Positions 43,761 through 53,539 are shown, counted from the first letter of the stretch. The stretch: DNA of 64,000 nt from Acidobacteriota bacterium (GCA_018268855.1 JAFDVR010000017.1:558001-622000), one strand, 5' to 3'. A program made the numbers and translations. The notes: generated by a model from the letters alone, not told the origin.

Positions 43761-44360
43761 ATGGATCGTTTTGCCCCACCTATGACGCGGCTCATTGATG
43801 AGCTTCGCAAGCTGCCTGGAGTCGGCACCAAGTCGGCGCAGCGGTTGGCGTTTCATATTCTGCGTGCTTCGCAGCAGGATGCGGAGGGGCTTGCGAGTGC
43901 GATTCTGAATTTGAAAGCCAAGCTGCATCTCTGCTCGGTGTGCAACAACATTACGGATGTGGACCCGTGCACGTTCTGCTCTTCTCCGACGCGGTCGCAG
44001 CGAACGGTGTGCGTGTTGGAAGAGCCGACAAACATTGCGGCGGTGGAGCGCACGCGGAGTTACAACGGTGCGTATCACGTGCTGCATGGAACGCTTTCTC
44101 CGCTGAATGGAGTGGGGCCGGAGCAGTTGCGCATTGGCAATTTGATGAGCCGGTTGTCGCAGGTTGATGAAGTGATTCTTGCGCTCTCGCCTACGACGGA
44201 GGGCGAGTCCACCGCGAATTTTCTTGCGGGTGAGTTGCATCGCGCTGCGCCGGATGTTCGCGTGACGCGGATTGCTACAGGCGTGCCGGCGGGATCGGAC
44301 ATTGAGTATGCCGATGAGATTACTGTCGCGCGTGCGCTGGAAAATAGACGCGACTTATAA
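43761..44360 (+). CDS. recR: Recombination protein RecR
   Basis: 199 residues, the standard length. The helix-hairpin-helix LPGVGTKSAQRLAFHIL, the four-Cys zinc finger CSVCNN with CTFC, and the Toprim part (VCVLEEPTNIAAVERT, then ALSPTTEGESTANFL) are all present. RecR works with RecO/RecF in loading RecA at gaps. Last gene of the dnaX-ybaB-recR cluster. Confidence 0.96.
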   Translation: MDRFAPPMTRLIDELRKLPGVGTKSAQRLAFHILRASQQDAEGLASAILNLKAKLHLCSVCNNITDVDPCTFCSSPTRSQRTVCVLEEPTNIAAVERTRSYNGAYHVLHGTLSPLNGVGPEQLRIGNLMSRLSQVDEVILALSPTTEGESTANFLAGELHRAAPDVRVTRIATGVPAGSDIEYADEITVARALENRRDL

Positions 44361-44396
44361 GGCGCTGCTGTTTTATTCTTCCTGCACGAGGAAAGA

Positions 44397-45317
44397 ATGA
44401 ACCGATTCAGATTTTTAAATGCCCTTCTTCTGCTTGTGTTGAGCACAAGCGTTGTGGCCGCGCAGGCACGTCCTGTCATCATCGACACGGACATTGGCGA
44501 CGATATTGATGATGCCTTTGCCCTGGCGCTTGCGTTGCGCAGTTCGGAGATGAAGGTGATTGGTGTGACTTCGGACTTTGGCGATACGACGCTGCGCGCG
44601 CACATGATCGCGCGCATGCTGGCGTCTGCCGGTGTGAAGAACGTGCCTGTGGGCATTGGCATTGAAACGCCTCCGAAGACGAAGTTTACGCAGAGTGCGT
44701 ATGCCAAGGGAGACGCGCACAATCTGGCGCAAGTGGATGCTGTGGACCTGATTTTGAAGGCTGCGCGTAAGCAGCCGGGCAAGGTGACGCTGATTGCGAT
44801 TGGGCCGTTGATCAATGTGGGCGCGGCTATCGATCGCGATCCAGAGGGTTTCAGGAAGTTGAAGCAGGTGGTGGTGATGGGCGGATCGATCCATCGCGGC
44901 TACAGCGATGCGAAGGTGCTTGGTCCGAGCGCTGAATGGAATACACGCAACAGTGTGGAGCAGACGCGTAAGCTGCTGGCGGTGGGTGTGCCGGTGTATC
45001 TGTTTCCGCTGGACAGCACGCAGATCCGTCTGCCGGATGCGGTGCGCGATGCGATCCTGGCGACGCCGGGGCAATTTTCTGTTGATCTGATCGAGTTGCT
45101 GAAGGAGGGTGGGCGACCTTCGCCGCGGCTGTATGATGCGGTGGCTGTGTCGCACATGATCGAGCCGTCGGTTTGTCCGACGAAGCCGATGCGTATTGAT
45201 GTGGATGACAAAGGGTATACGCACGAGGTGGAGGGTAAAACGAATGTGAATGTCTGTTTGATTTCACAGGAAAGCGCGTTTCTTGATTTGCTGAAACAGC
45301 GGCTGACTAAGCAGTAG
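44397..45317 (+). CDS. Exported inosine-uridine-type nucleoside hydrolase
   Basis: 306 residues. A signal peptide (1-23, ending VVAAQA) precedes the calcium-binding motif VIIDTDIGDDIDDAFAL, the Asp cluster that defines the family. VVMGGSIHRG and NTRNSVEQT fit the rest of the fold, though the N-x-x-x-D signature in the middle differs from the textbook form. The enzyme cleaves the N-glycosidic bond of ribonucleosides, here probably in the periplasm for salvage. It follows recR by 36 bases but is probably under its own promoter. Confidence 0.86.
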   Translation: MNRFRFLNALLLLVLSTSVVAAQARPVIIDTDIGDDIDDAFALALALRSSEMKVIGVTSDFGDTTLRAHMIARMLASAGVKNVPVGIGIETPPKTKFTQSAYAKGDAHNLAQVDAVDLILKAARKQPGKVTLIAIGPLINVGAAIDRDPEGFRKLKQVVVMGGSIHRGYSDAKVLGPSAEWNTRNSVEQTRKLLAVGVPVYLFPLDSTQIRLPDAVRDAILATPGQFSVDLIELLKEGGRPSPRLYDAVAVSHMIEPSVCPTKPMRIDVDDKGYTHEVEGKTNVNVCLISQESAFLDLLKQRLTKQ

Positions 45318-45395
45318 AACTTGCGGTTTGTATCGCGCATCTCTTTTTATGGCTTGTGACTGCATAATGATTTTTTGTGCGGGCGCAAGCCATAA

Positions 45396-45797
45396 TTGCG
45401 TGAACGTGTTTCAATAAAACTGTTGCGTAAGCTTCTTGCCATCACGCTGCTGGCGGTCTTCGGTCTGCCGTTTGTCTCACCACTCTTCGCATTGAGTGCG
45501 AAGAGCGAGTCGCAGCTGCCTGCGTGCTGCCGCCGCAATGGTAAGCACCATTGCACGATGGGTGCGGCTGCGGGCGGCGATCACGCTCCTGCATTTGTGG
45601 CGCATGAGAAGTGTCCTTACGCGCAGATGGCGTTTACTGCGCCTCTCTCGAACACGTCTGTTCTGCCTGCATCTTCAGGGATTTCTGTCGCGTTGCAACA
45701 GGGACGGCATGTTGTTGCGCAGGCTGCTTCCGGTGTCCATGATGCAACAGGTTTTGCGCATCCGAAGCGCGGTCCTCCGCCGTTCTTCTCTCTCTAA
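45396..45797 (+). CDS. Small exported Cys/His-rich protein of unknown function
   Basis: Up to 133 residues from TTG 45396, but no ribosome site is clear; TTG 45423 would give a shorter form that starts at the signal peptide (RKLLAITLLAVFGLPFVSP). The mature part contains LPACCRRNGKHHC and a later HEKCPYAQ, suggestive of metal binding, and ends in RGPPPFFSL. It is 100 bases upstream of a TonB receptor in the same direction, so a periplasmic accessory or metal sensor for that receptor is conceivable. I do not recognise the family. Confidence 0.55.
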   Translation: MRERVSIKLLRKLLAITLLAVFGLPFVSPLFALSAKSESQLPACCRRNGKHHCTMGAAAGGDHAPAFVAHEKCPYAQMAFTAPLSNTSVLPASSGISVALQQGRHVVAQAASGVHDATGFAHPKRGPPPFFSL

Positions 45798-45897
45798 TTT
45801 TCCGTTTTTAGTTGGATTCGTGAGACGTTTGGCATGTTAATGTCGAACATTTTGCGCAGCAGTCGTGATGGGCTTTTGACCTTGCGACGGAGAGAAG

Positions 45898-48768
45898 ATG
45901 TTTCGCCCTTTCAGAATTGCACCCATCGCATTGGCGATGGTGATAGCGCCTTGTGCGGCGTATGCGCAAGGTAGTGTGATCAACGCTTCCGTGACTGGCC
46001 GCGTTGTAGATCCCAGTGGAGCATTGGTTCCGCATGCACGCGTGACAGCAACATCTGCCGCGACGCACCAGGTGTATGCCGTCGTGACGGACAAGCGGGG
46101 GCGGTTTCGACTTCCCTTTCTGCCTGCGGGAACGTACGCGTTTCTGGCGCAGGCTGCGGGGTTTACGGCGGAGGCGCAGCAGATGCATCTCTCGGTGGGA
46201 GCGGCGTTTGATGTGACGTTGCATCTCAGCGTCGGTGCGCAGCGAGCATCGGTGAATGTGGCCGCGCATGCCCCTGTTCTGGAAGAAGACCGCAGCCAGA
46301 TTTCGGAAACGATTTCGCAGGCGGAGGTGAATGGGCTTCCCTTCAATGGGCGGAACTTTTTGGATCTTGCGCTGCTCGCTCCGGGGGTGAGTCCGACGAA
46401 TACGAACAGCGTGCAGATGTTCGCTGAGACCTCGCCGGTGGTTGGGCAGGGGTATTCGATCAACAGCCAGAGGAACCTTTCGAACAGCTTTGTGGTGGAT
46501 GGGCTTTCGGCGAATGATGATGCTGCGGGGCTGGCGGGAAACTTCTATCCGATGGATGTGATTGCTGAGTTTCAGGTGGTGACTTCTGGCGGTCAGGCGG
46601 AGTTTGGACGTGCGCTTGGGGGATATTTCAACATCGTCACTCGCAGCGGCAGCAATGATCTGCATGGAACGATGTATGGATTTCTGCGCAATCAGCGCTT
46701 GAATGCGCGCAATCCGTTGTCGCAGAATAAGCTGCCGTTTACGCAGGGGCAGTATGGGGCCAGTCTTTCTGGGCCGGTCCGCAGAGATCGCACGTTCTTT
46801 TTCGCAAATTATGAGGCACGAAGATTGCAGACCGATGGCGTCTCTACGATTACTTCCGAAAACGCCACTGCGATCAATACGCGACTGGATCAACTGGGTT
46901 TTGGTGGCCTTCGTATCCAGGCAAGTAACGGACCGGCGACACTCTATCCAACGTCTGTGCATACGGACAATGCGTTCGCGCGTCTGGACCATCACTTCAG
47001 CGATGTAGACCAGATGAACGCGCGTTACAGCTACTACCGGCTGGACAGCACCAATGCGCGCGGTGCGGGTGGACTTGCTGATGTAAGTTTTGGCACTGCC
47101 GTGCGCGATGCGAACCATACTTTCGCGATCAGCAATATTGCTTCGCTCACATCGCATCTATTCAACGAGACGCGCGGGCAGTTTACGTATGACGATCTGA
47201 GTGCGCCTTCAAATACGCAGAACAGCCCGGCGATCACGATCAGCGGCGTGGCGACGTTTGGGCGCTTCTCTTCATCGCCTACGGCGCGCGTCAATTCGCT
47301 GTATGAGGTGGTCAACAATCTTGTTCTTCAACATGGCGCACACACGTTAAAGACAGGTATCGATTTTCTCTTCAACCGGGATACCATTACTTTTCCCATG
47401 TCGATTGCGGGAGCGTATACCTTCTCCTCGCTTGCGGCCTTTCAAAGCAATACGACCGGCTATTCGCTTTTTACCCAAAACTTCGGTTCACCTTATATCC
47501 AGCAGAACAATCCCAATACGGGTATTTATGTTCAGGATGAATGGAAGGCCACGGCGGCTTTTACGTTGAATCTTGGCTTTCGCTATGATCTGCAGTGGCT
47601 GCGCACAATCCATACGGACACGAACAATGTTTCGCCGCGTGTAGGATTTGCGTGGTCGCCCTTTGTGGACAAGCGTACAGTAATGCGCGGAAGCTTTGGA
47701 CTGTTTTATGATCGCGTTCCGCTGCGTGCGCTCGCGAATGCGCTGCTCTCTGCTGGAAATACGACAGATCCCGCGCAGGGACGTTTGTTGCAGTACACGT
47801 ATGTTTCTGGCGATACAGGCGCTCCGGTGTTTCCGCAGGTTTCCAGTACGCCGAATCCCGGATCAAAGATCAGTTATGCGCTGATGGACCGGCATTTACA
47901 GAACGCTTCTTCTTTGCAGGCCAGCTTTGGGGTGGAACAACAGCTTTCGCGCAACGCTACGCTTGGCATCAGCTATCAGCATGTGCAAGGAATGCACCTG
48001 CTCACATCAGTCAACACAAATATCAATCCAGATGGAACGCGGCCGGACAATACGCGGGGCAATATCAAGCTTTATAGCTCGCTTTTTGATTCCTATTTCG
48101 ATGGGCTTGAGGTTTCTCTGGTAAAGCGACCATCGTCGTGGAGTTCAGCGCGCGTTTCGTATACATGGTCGAAGGCGATCGATAATGTGGGGCAGTTCTT
48201 CTTTAGTTCTCCGATCAACAACTTTGATCTGAAGGTGGACCGGAGCCGGTCTGATAACGACCAGCGGCACCGTCTTGTAGTCGACGGAAGTATCTCATCG
48301 TCTACCTCGCAGGCTCACTCGGTGCTGCAACACGTTACGCATAACTGGAAGCTGAGCGGATTTATGCAGTACTACTCTCGTTTGCCTTTCAACATCACAA
48401 CCGGCGGACAAACCAAACAGCAGACAGCACAACGTCCGTGTGTTTCGGGCTATACGCTTTCTCAAAAAAATGGCGTAAATCCCTGCACAGAAGCTGTGCA
48501 AGGCACAGTGATTGGTCGGAATGCAGGAATCGGGTTCGACTTCTTTAACGTGAACACTCGACTCAGCAGAACATTCGTCGTTATACACCGGCTTCGGCTA
48601 GAGGCAATTGCAGAAGCTTTCAATGTTCTCAACCACCGCAACGACATGATTCCGAATGGAATATGGGGAACGTTGCCGTATCCGGCATCACCCACTAAAA
48701 ATTTCGGAGCAGCTACAGCAGTTGGCGATCCACGCAGCTTCCAGCTTGGAGCTAGGATTAGCTTTTAG
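45898..48768 (+). CDS. Oar-like TonB-dependent outer-membrane receptor
   Basis: 956 residues. Residues 1-24 are a signal peptide ending AYAQ. A carboxypeptidase-regulatory-like domain follows (SVTGRVVDPSGALVPHARV, then GRFRLPFLPAGTYAFLAQA), then a plug (QAEVNGLPFNGRNFLDLALL, with SFVVDGLSANDD) and a large barrel that ends LGARISF. The architecture is like the receptor at 14.6 kb but shorter. Substrate is unknown; the Cys/His-rich exported protein before it hints at a metal complex, but this is weak inference. ATG 45898 is preceded by GGAGAG. Confidence 0.9.
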   Translation: MFRPFRIAPIALAMVIAPCAAYAQGSVINASVTGRVVDPSGALVPHARVTATSAATHQVYAVVTDKRGRFRLPFLPAGTYAFLAQAAGFTAEAQQMHLSVGAAFDVTLHLSVGAQRASVNVAAHAPVLEEDRSQISETISQAEVNGLPFNGRNFLDLALLAPGVSPTNTNSVQMFAETSPVVGQGYSINSQRNLSNSFVVDGLSANDDAAGLAGNFYPMDVIAEFQVVTSGGQAEFGRALGGYFNIVTRSGSNDLHGTMYGFLRNQRLNARNPLSQNKLPFTQGQYGASLSGPVRRDRTFFFANYEARRLQTDGVSTITSENATAINTRLDQLGFGGLRIQASNGPATLYPTSVHTDNAFARLDHHFSDVDQMNARYSYYRLDSTNARGAGGLADVSFGTAVRDANHTFAISNIASLTSHLFNETRGQFTYDDLSAPSNTQNSPAITISGVATFGRFSSSPTARVNSLYEVVNNLVLQHGAHTLKTGIDFLFNRDTITFPMSIAGAYTFSSLAAFQSNTTGYSLFTQNFGSPYIQQNNPNTGIYVQDEWKATAAFTLNLGFRYDLQWLRTIHTDTNNVSPRVGFAWSPFVDKRTVMRGSFGLFYDRVPLRALANALLSAGNTTDPAQGRLLQYTYVSGDTGAPVFPQVSSTPNPGSKISYALMDRHLQNASSLQASFGVEQQLSRNATLGISYQHVQGMHLLTSVNTNINPDGTRPDNTRGNIKLYSSLFDSYFDGLEVSLVKRPSSWSSARVSYTWSKAIDNVGQFFFSSPINNFDLKVDRSRSDNDQRHRLVVDGSISSSTSQAHSVLQHVTHNWKLSGFMQYYSRLPFNITTGGQTKQQTAQRPCVSGYTLSQKNGVNPCTEAVQGTVIGRNAGIGFDFFNVNTRLSRTFVVIHRLRLEAIAEAFNVLNHRNDMIPNGIWGTLPYPASPTKNFGAATAVGDPRSFQLGARISF

Positions 48769-48862
48769 TGTGGTCCCTGGAAGGTACAGATGTTCGCTAG
48801 ATCGCAATTCATGCAAATAAAGAAAGCATATCCCGATTTTACTTCAGCTATAACTCTTTGAA

Positions 48863-50461
48863 CTATGAGTCAAGAATTGTCCTATGCCAACCGGACTGCG
48901 GTAGATCATGCCTTGTTGGATAGAAAGGCGGAAGATCACGCGGATCTTTATCCATCGGTGCAATTCCAGTTGTGTTGAGATACCGACGCAGAAGTTTTGT
49001 CTGCAGGTTGCTTTGGATTTCGGAGTATGAAGGCTGGTCAATCAGATTTTGTGTTTCGTTAGGATCTGCTGTCAGATCATAGAGTTCTTGCATTCCCTGA
49101 GAGCGAATAATAAGTTTGTGCGTTTCTGTCCTAACCATCGAGCTGCGAGCAACTGTGAGCGTGTTCTTATTTTGAAGTTGTATTTTGCCACGGTACATGC
49201 TCCCTCCCGCACCAGCAGGTTCGAAGCATTGCGGTTCATATTCGTTATACCCACCTTCACTAAATGCCGCTCGCTGCGGATCACCGCTCGCACCATGAAT
49301 TTGAGGTAACAGCGAGCGAGAAAAATGGGTGTGATCAATTCTGGCTCCAGCGAGGTCAGCGCATGTTTGCATCAAGTCGTACATTTCGATCATGTTATTC
49401 GCAACCACGTGCCCTTTTCCTCCTGGGATGTTCGCGATCATAGGAACGTGGGTAAGGCAGTCCTCCAGTCCGCTTGGCCACTTTTCAACCAAACCGTAAT
49501 CACCGGCATAGTCACCATGATCTGAGGTAACAAACAATGCAGTATTGTGGGCGATGCCGTTCTTTTCTAAAGATTCACGAAGTTCTCCGAGTAACCAATC
49601 ACTATAGCTGACTTGTGCATAGTAAACAGCTCTTATCTGCCGGAAGGTTTCTTCACTCAGTTTGTTGAGCCCATAGGTGGACCGCATGGCATCGTGGAAC
49701 TCGGGCTTCTTAGGCAAGCCTGCCGGAATCAACGACGGAATGTCTTTTGCCGAATAAAGATCATAAAAATCCTTCGGAACAGTATAAGGAGGATGAGGTT
49801 GGCTCAAGGGAAGAAATACGCAGAAAGGGCGGTCTCTCTCTTTTTGCTCAAAGATGTCAAACGCCATCTGCAGATGCTTGTAGTCTTTCGTATCGCGCCT
49901 TTCACCACTCGCTGAGTACAGCATGGAATAGCTCCCAGGCGTTAAGTCACGAGATTCTCCACGCGAGGCTGCGCGACTTTCTCCCCAGCGCGTCACACTG
50001 TCGGCAAAAGATTGCGTTGCTAGGGCATCGTTCTTGCCGAACCAGAACACGTCATATCCGGCTTTTCGGAGATATCGGAATAGATTGGGCTCTTCTGGTC
50101 GCAGTAGATAGAAAAGGCTACGATGACCTCTTACGCTTGTTGGCCAACCTGTGAGCATTGCGCAACGCGAGGCTGCACACACGGGAAACTGAACGTGACA
50201 ATTTGCAAAGCGCGCTCCTTCCTGCGACAAACGATCGAAGTTGGGCGTCTTCGTAATGGGATTTCCATAACAGGCCAAACTGTCTGCCCTCATTTCATCA
50301 GGCATGAAAATGACAATGTTGGGGTGGGAACCCTTACTTTGCTTCGAACTCTTCGGAGTGTTAGCAGGAACAGTTTCAGCTTCTGCCTGAGCCTTATTAC
50401 CATGAACTGCTGCACCAAAAGCCCCGGCACTTGTAAGCCCAATGAACAATCTACGATTCAT
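48863..50461 (-). CDS. Exported sulfatase (Tat-type signal)
   Basis: 532 residues. The N-terminus NRRLFIGLTSAGAFGAAV is a twin-arginine signal. The sulfatase fold begins NIVIFMPDEMRADSLACYG (metal Asp), followed by the formylglycine motif FPVCAASRCAMLTG (CxAxR form), so Cys must be oxidised by a maturase that is not in this window. TSDHGDYAGDYGLVEKW supplies further metal residues. It should cleave sulfate esters, probably from polysaccharides, outside the cytoplasm. The gene is somewhat more AT-rich than its neighbours and converges on the TonB-receptor gene. Confidence 0.88.
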   Translation of the reverse strand: MNRRLFIGLTSAGAFGAAVHGNKAQAEAETVPANTPKSSKQSKGSHPNIVIFMPDEMRADSLACYGNPITKTPNFDRLSQEGARFANCHVQFPVCAASRCAMLTGWPTSVRGHRSLFYLLRPEEPNLFRYLRKAGYDVFWFGKNDALATQSFADSVTRWGESRAASRGESRDLTPGSYSMLYSASGERRDTKDYKHLQMAFDIFEQKERDRPFCVFLPLSQPHPPYTVPKDFYDLYSAKDIPSLIPAGLPKKPEFHDAMRSTYGLNKLSEETFRQIRAVYYAQVSYSDWLLGELRESLEKNGIAHNTALFVTSDHGDYAGDYGLVEKWPSGLEDCLTHVPMIANIPGGKGHVVANNMIEMYDLMQTCADLAGARIDHTHFSRSLLPQIHGASGDPQRAAFSEGGYNEYEPQCFEPAGAGGSMYRGKIQLQNKNTLTVARSSMVRTETHKLIIRSQGMQELYDLTADPNETQNLIDQPSYSEIQSNLQTKLLRRYLNTTGIAPMDKDPRDLPPFYPTRHDLPQSGWHRTILDS

Positions 50462-50728
50462 GCTGCTCCTTTATTTTCGCGTGCAGTTCCGTGAAGCGTT
50501 ACAGGTAGAGGCTCCATGAACCGGTACCTTTCCAGATTTTGAAGTACTTACCTCGTATATCCAGTAGTGAAGCACTATGCTCCCCAACATTGTCTACGCC
50601 TCTGCTAAGCCTAGATACAAGGCCGTACAGCGCCAGAGACTCGAATCGCCAATAATTTCGCCCGTCGATTGCATTTCAATCTGGATTTTGCAATACCTTA
50701 ATCGCAAAGAAGCAACATGAAAAGGATT
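50462..50728. other. Intergenic region between the sulfatase and tRNA-Glu
   Basis: 267 bases without a convincing gene. It must hold the leftward sulfatase promoter; no clear regulatory element is seen. Confidence 0.4.
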
Positions 50729-50804
50729 TGGCGTCCCCGACGGGATTCGAACCCGTGTTACCGCCGTGAAAGGGCGATGTCCTAGGCCTCTGGACGACGG
50801 GGAC
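50729..50804 (-). tRNA. tRNA-Glu (anticodon TTC)
   Basis: On the minus strand GTCCCCG (50804-50798) pairs with CGGGGAC, followed by discriminator G and an encoded CCA (50731-50729). The anticodon stem CGCC/GGCG holds the loop CTTTCAC, anticodon TTC. The T-arm reads ACGGGTTCGAATCCCGT. Confidence 0.95.
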
Positions 50805-50918
50805 GCTGCTGGTGTGAGCCGGCTCACGCGGCAGATGCACGCGGCGCACTGGCCATCTCCAACCCTATCGGAGTCGGTGCGCGATGTCAAAATTTTCTGC
50901 TGCGTGTACGCTCATCTT

Positions 50919-51626
50919 ATGCAGCGATTTCGCTATTTGGACGCGCTGATTACGGCGTTTGTCGTCATTTTATTGGTATCCAATCTGTTAGCGCAGAAGG
51001 TCTGCATGATTGGCCGGTTTCCGGTCAGCGGCGCGATCCTTCTCTTCCCTATCACGTATATATTCGGCAACGTGTTTACTGAGGTGTATGGGTACGGTGC
51101 ATCCCGGCGCGCGATATGGCTTGGGTTCTTTGGAACGGCGCTGCTGTATGCGGCTGCGACTGTGACGATCGCGCTGCCTGCTTCGCCTGACTGGCACAAT
51201 CAGGACGCATTCAATACCGTCTTCTCGTTCATTCCTCGTATTTTGGCGGCGAGCCTCATTGCCTTTTGGGCAGGCGAGTTTGCCAACTCTTACACCTTGG
51301 CCAAGATGAAAATACTGACAGAAGGCAGGTGGTTGTGGACGCGTACCGTGGGTTCCACCGTTGTGGGGCAAGCCGTGGATACCGCCATAGTGACCACACT
51401 TACCTTTGGTGGCGTGATGCCCTGGCACGACATTTTTAAAATGAGTGCGACAGCATATCTTATGAAGGTTGGCTATGAGACCGTCGCCACTCCGTTCACA
51501 TATGCAGTCATTCACTGGCTTAAGAGGAGAGAAGGAGTGGATACCTTCGATACGCACACCTCATTCAATCCATTCCGGTTTGCTGAATCCACGAAAAGTC
51601 ATCCGTCGTCCGCTAAAGCCACATAG
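50919..51626 (+). CDS. Queuosine precursor transporter (YhhQ/VUT family)
   Basis: 235 residues from ATG 50919; a longer frame runs back into the tRNA-Glu gene and is rejected. Six hydrophobic segments are visible. GAILLFPITYIFGNVFTEVYG is the family signature, and RTVGSTVVGQAVDTAIVTTL is the second conserved stretch. Members take up preQ1/preQ0 for queuosine in tRNA. No que genes are adjacent. The C-terminal 30 residues are hydrophilic and extend beyond the usual end. Confidence 0.88.
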   Translation: MQRFRYLDALITAFVVILLVSNLLAQKVCMIGRFPVSGAILLFPITYIFGNVFTEVYGYGASRRAIWLGFFGTALLYAAATVTIALPASPDWHNQDAFNTVFSFIPRILAASLIAFWAGEFANSYTLAKMKILTEGRWLWTRTVGSTVVGQAVDTAIVTTLTFGGVMPWHDIFKMSATAYLMKVGYETVATPFTYAVIHWLKRREGVDTFDTHTSFNPFRFAESTKSHPSSAKAT

Positions 51627-51705
51627 TCACCGCACTGATCTGAGGCGCAAATCGACGGTCTCGCAGTTCCACAGCTGATGGCATCTACTCAAACGAGGTG
51701 CCTCC

Positions 51706-52539
51706 ATGGATGGAATTTCTGTTCCTGCCGAACAGATCGTTGCAATGGACGATATTGCTGCAGACGTGCTCGGGCTTCGCATTGTATTTGTCAACGTCTT
51801 CGCTATCACACATGCTGACGGTTCATGGACGTTGGTCGATGCGGGCCTGCCGTTTACTGCATCACATATTCGAAATTGGGCAGAACGGTACTTTGTCCGC
51901 AAACCAAATGGGATCGTCCTCACCCATGGTCATTTTGATCACGTCAGCGCTGCGGAGGAACTTGCCATCCACTGGGGCGTACCTATCTACGCACATCCGA
52001 AGGAGTTTCCATATCTCACTGGCGAGAAGGAGTACCCTGCGCCCAATGTAGGCGCAGGTGGCATGATGTCCCTTCTTTCTCCGCTGTATCCGAAGGGTCC
52101 GGTTAACATTGCAGAACATCTGCGCGCTATTCCTGCGGATAGTGACCAGTTGGATGTGATGCGTGGATGGACGGTGATCCATACTCCCGGACATACTCCT
52201 GGCCATGTTTCCTTCTTTCGAGAGAGCGATGGAATTTTGATTGTGGGCGATGCGTTCTGTACGACGAAGCCGGAATCTTTCTTTGAAGCTGCGCTCGCGC
52301 AACAGCCTGAGCTTCATGGACCTCCAGCTTACTTTACTTCCGACTGGGAAGCGGCGTGTGCATCGGTGCAGCGTCTTGCACAACTGTCCGTGCGAACCGT
52401 GGTGCCGGGGCATGGAAAGCCGATCTCGGGTTTCCATGTGCAGGAGGAGTTGAAGGCCCTTGCCTCGCGATTTGTGGATTTAGCCGTGCCTGAGAACCGG
52501 AAAGACCAGATGCACCATGCTGCAAAGAATGCGATATAG
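51706..52539 (+). CDS. MBL-fold metallo-hydrolase
   Basis: 277 residues. The two-zinc motif LTHGHFDHVS gives His74, His76, Asp78 and His79. WTVIHTPGHTPGHVSFFRES supplies the third metal His, and VVPGHGKPISG the last. There is no signal peptide. It is a cytoplasmic hydrolase of the glyoxalase II-like branch; the substrate is unknown. It lies 79 bases after the queuosine transporter and converges on the VWA gene across a hairpin. Confidence 0.86.
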   Translation: MDGISVPAEQIVAMDDIAADVLGLRIVFVNVFAITHADGSWTLVDAGLPFTASHIRNWAERYFVRKPNGIVLTHGHFDHVSAAEELAIHWGVPIYAHPKEFPYLTGEKEYPAPNVGAGGMMSLLSPLYPKGPVNIAEHLRAIPADSDQLDVMRGWTVIHTPGHTPGHVSFFRESDGILIVGDAFCTTKPESFFEAALAQQPELHGPPAYFTSDWEAACASVQRLAQLSVRTVVPGHGKPISGFHVQEELKALASRFVDLAVPENRKDQMHHAAKNAI

Positions 52540-52568
52540 AAAGGGCCACTCCTGATGAGTGAGCCTTT
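52540..52568. terminator. Bidirectional hairpin between convergent genes
   Basis: AAAGGGCCACTC and GAGTGAGCCTTT pair at 10 of 12 positions around CTGAT, with A-runs and T-runs at the outer ends. It separates the MBL and VWA genes. Confidence 0.7.
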
Positions 52569-52591
52569 CTATTATCTGCAAGATGCTGGCG

Positions 52592-53509
52592 CTAGTTACC
52601 GGCGTGGAACTCGCGGGGCGCATGCAGTTTTACTCCGCGCGCGTTTGTTGTCACCTTTAGACTAGAAAGATTCTTGCCTCTGGTTGGAGCATCGAAGGTG
52701 ACGAAGTAGCTCCGCTGCAAGGCTTTGTTAAACCGATCCAGATACGAATCGATGCTGGGCGGGTTCATTGTTCCTGCAGACAGCAACTCGCCGCCGGTAG
52801 ACTCCGACAGATCGCTTAAGTAGCTTTCGCCGCTGAAACCGCCATAGCCAAAGCCGCCGCCTGCACGAGAACTCCAGAAGATGGAATAAACCGTGACTCC
52901 GCCGCGCTGCGCATCGGTCGTTGCAGTATCCACGTATGGGCTGTCCTGATTCATCGGCGTCGGGCGCCCGTTGTATGGATCGATACCGTTTGTGACCATC
53001 AGCACAAAACGCACTGCACGCTTGTTCGATGGCCAGTGTTTTGAGATATCGGAGATGCAGAAGTACGGGCTTCCAGCAGCGCCTGCACTGCCCATCGGCA
53101 GACGAATCTCATGTTCTGCCGCATCACGACTACTGTGGAATCCACCATTCAGCATTACTCGTCCGTTGCGCATGTAGCCCACAGCTATGGAGACATTCGG
53201 CGGAAGCGAGGCGACAAAGCGCTTGATGGAATCGAGATTGTTGCCGAAATTGCGAAGGCCGTCATCCAGAGCGACGACCAGTTCCACGGGAACATGGTCT
53301 TCGACGAGAGGACGTACGGAAGTTACGGGCAAAGTCTTTCCTTCTACGTTCAGGTGCAGATCGTTGGTCGTAATGGGGTGATCGCCTTGCACGCGCACAA
53401 CTACATGGGAACGTTGTGGGCCTTCGATCTGGGCCGGGGCAAAAGGAAGTAAGACAGTTACGCACGCGGTAGCTGCAAACACCATCAACGAACGCCGATT
53501 GAAACCCAT
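52592..53509 (-). CDS. Exported von Willebrand factor A-domain protein
   Basis: 305 residues. A signal peptide (NRRSLMVFAATACVTVLLPF, cut near APAQ) is followed by a short beta domain and a VWA-like region. The MIDAS start is VVALDDGLRNFGNN, where the usual DxSxS is replaced by DDGLR, so metal binding may be altered. Later FVLMVTNGIDPYNG aligns with the second VWA strand. Such VWFA-related proteins are common in Acidobacteriota and are of unknown role. AGGAGGG precedes the ATG. Confidence 0.78.
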   Translation of the reverse strand: MGFNRRSLMVFAATACVTVLLPFAPAQIEGPQRSHVVVRVQGDHPITTNDLHLNVEGKTLPVTSVRPLVEDHVPVELVVALDDGLRNFGNNLDSIKRFVASLPPNVSIAVGYMRNGRVMLNGGFHSSRDAAEHEIRLPMGSAGAAGSPYFCISDISKHWPSNKRAVRFVLMVTNGIDPYNGRPTPMNQDSPYVDTATTDAQRGGVTVYSIFWSSRAGGGFGYGGFSGESYLSDLSESTGGELLSAGTMNPPSIDSYLDRFNKALQRSYFVTFDAPTRGKNLSSLKVTTNARGVKLHAPREFHAGN

Positions 53510-53539
53510 GGAGAACCCTCCTGTGTGTTAGATGTTCGA

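Noticed and set aside
45349..45393. An 8-bp inverted repeat ATGGCTTG / CAAGCCAT before the Cys/His-rich gene
   Set aside because: Short stem with a 29-base loop, too weak to call.
45808..47157. A 449-codon open frame antisense to the second TonB receptor
   Set aside because: Arg/His-rich shadow composition, and the receptor frame is clearly real.
50766..50918. N-terminal extension of the queuosine transporter
   Set aside because: It overlaps the tRNA-Glu gene and is not hydrophobic; the family start is at 50919.
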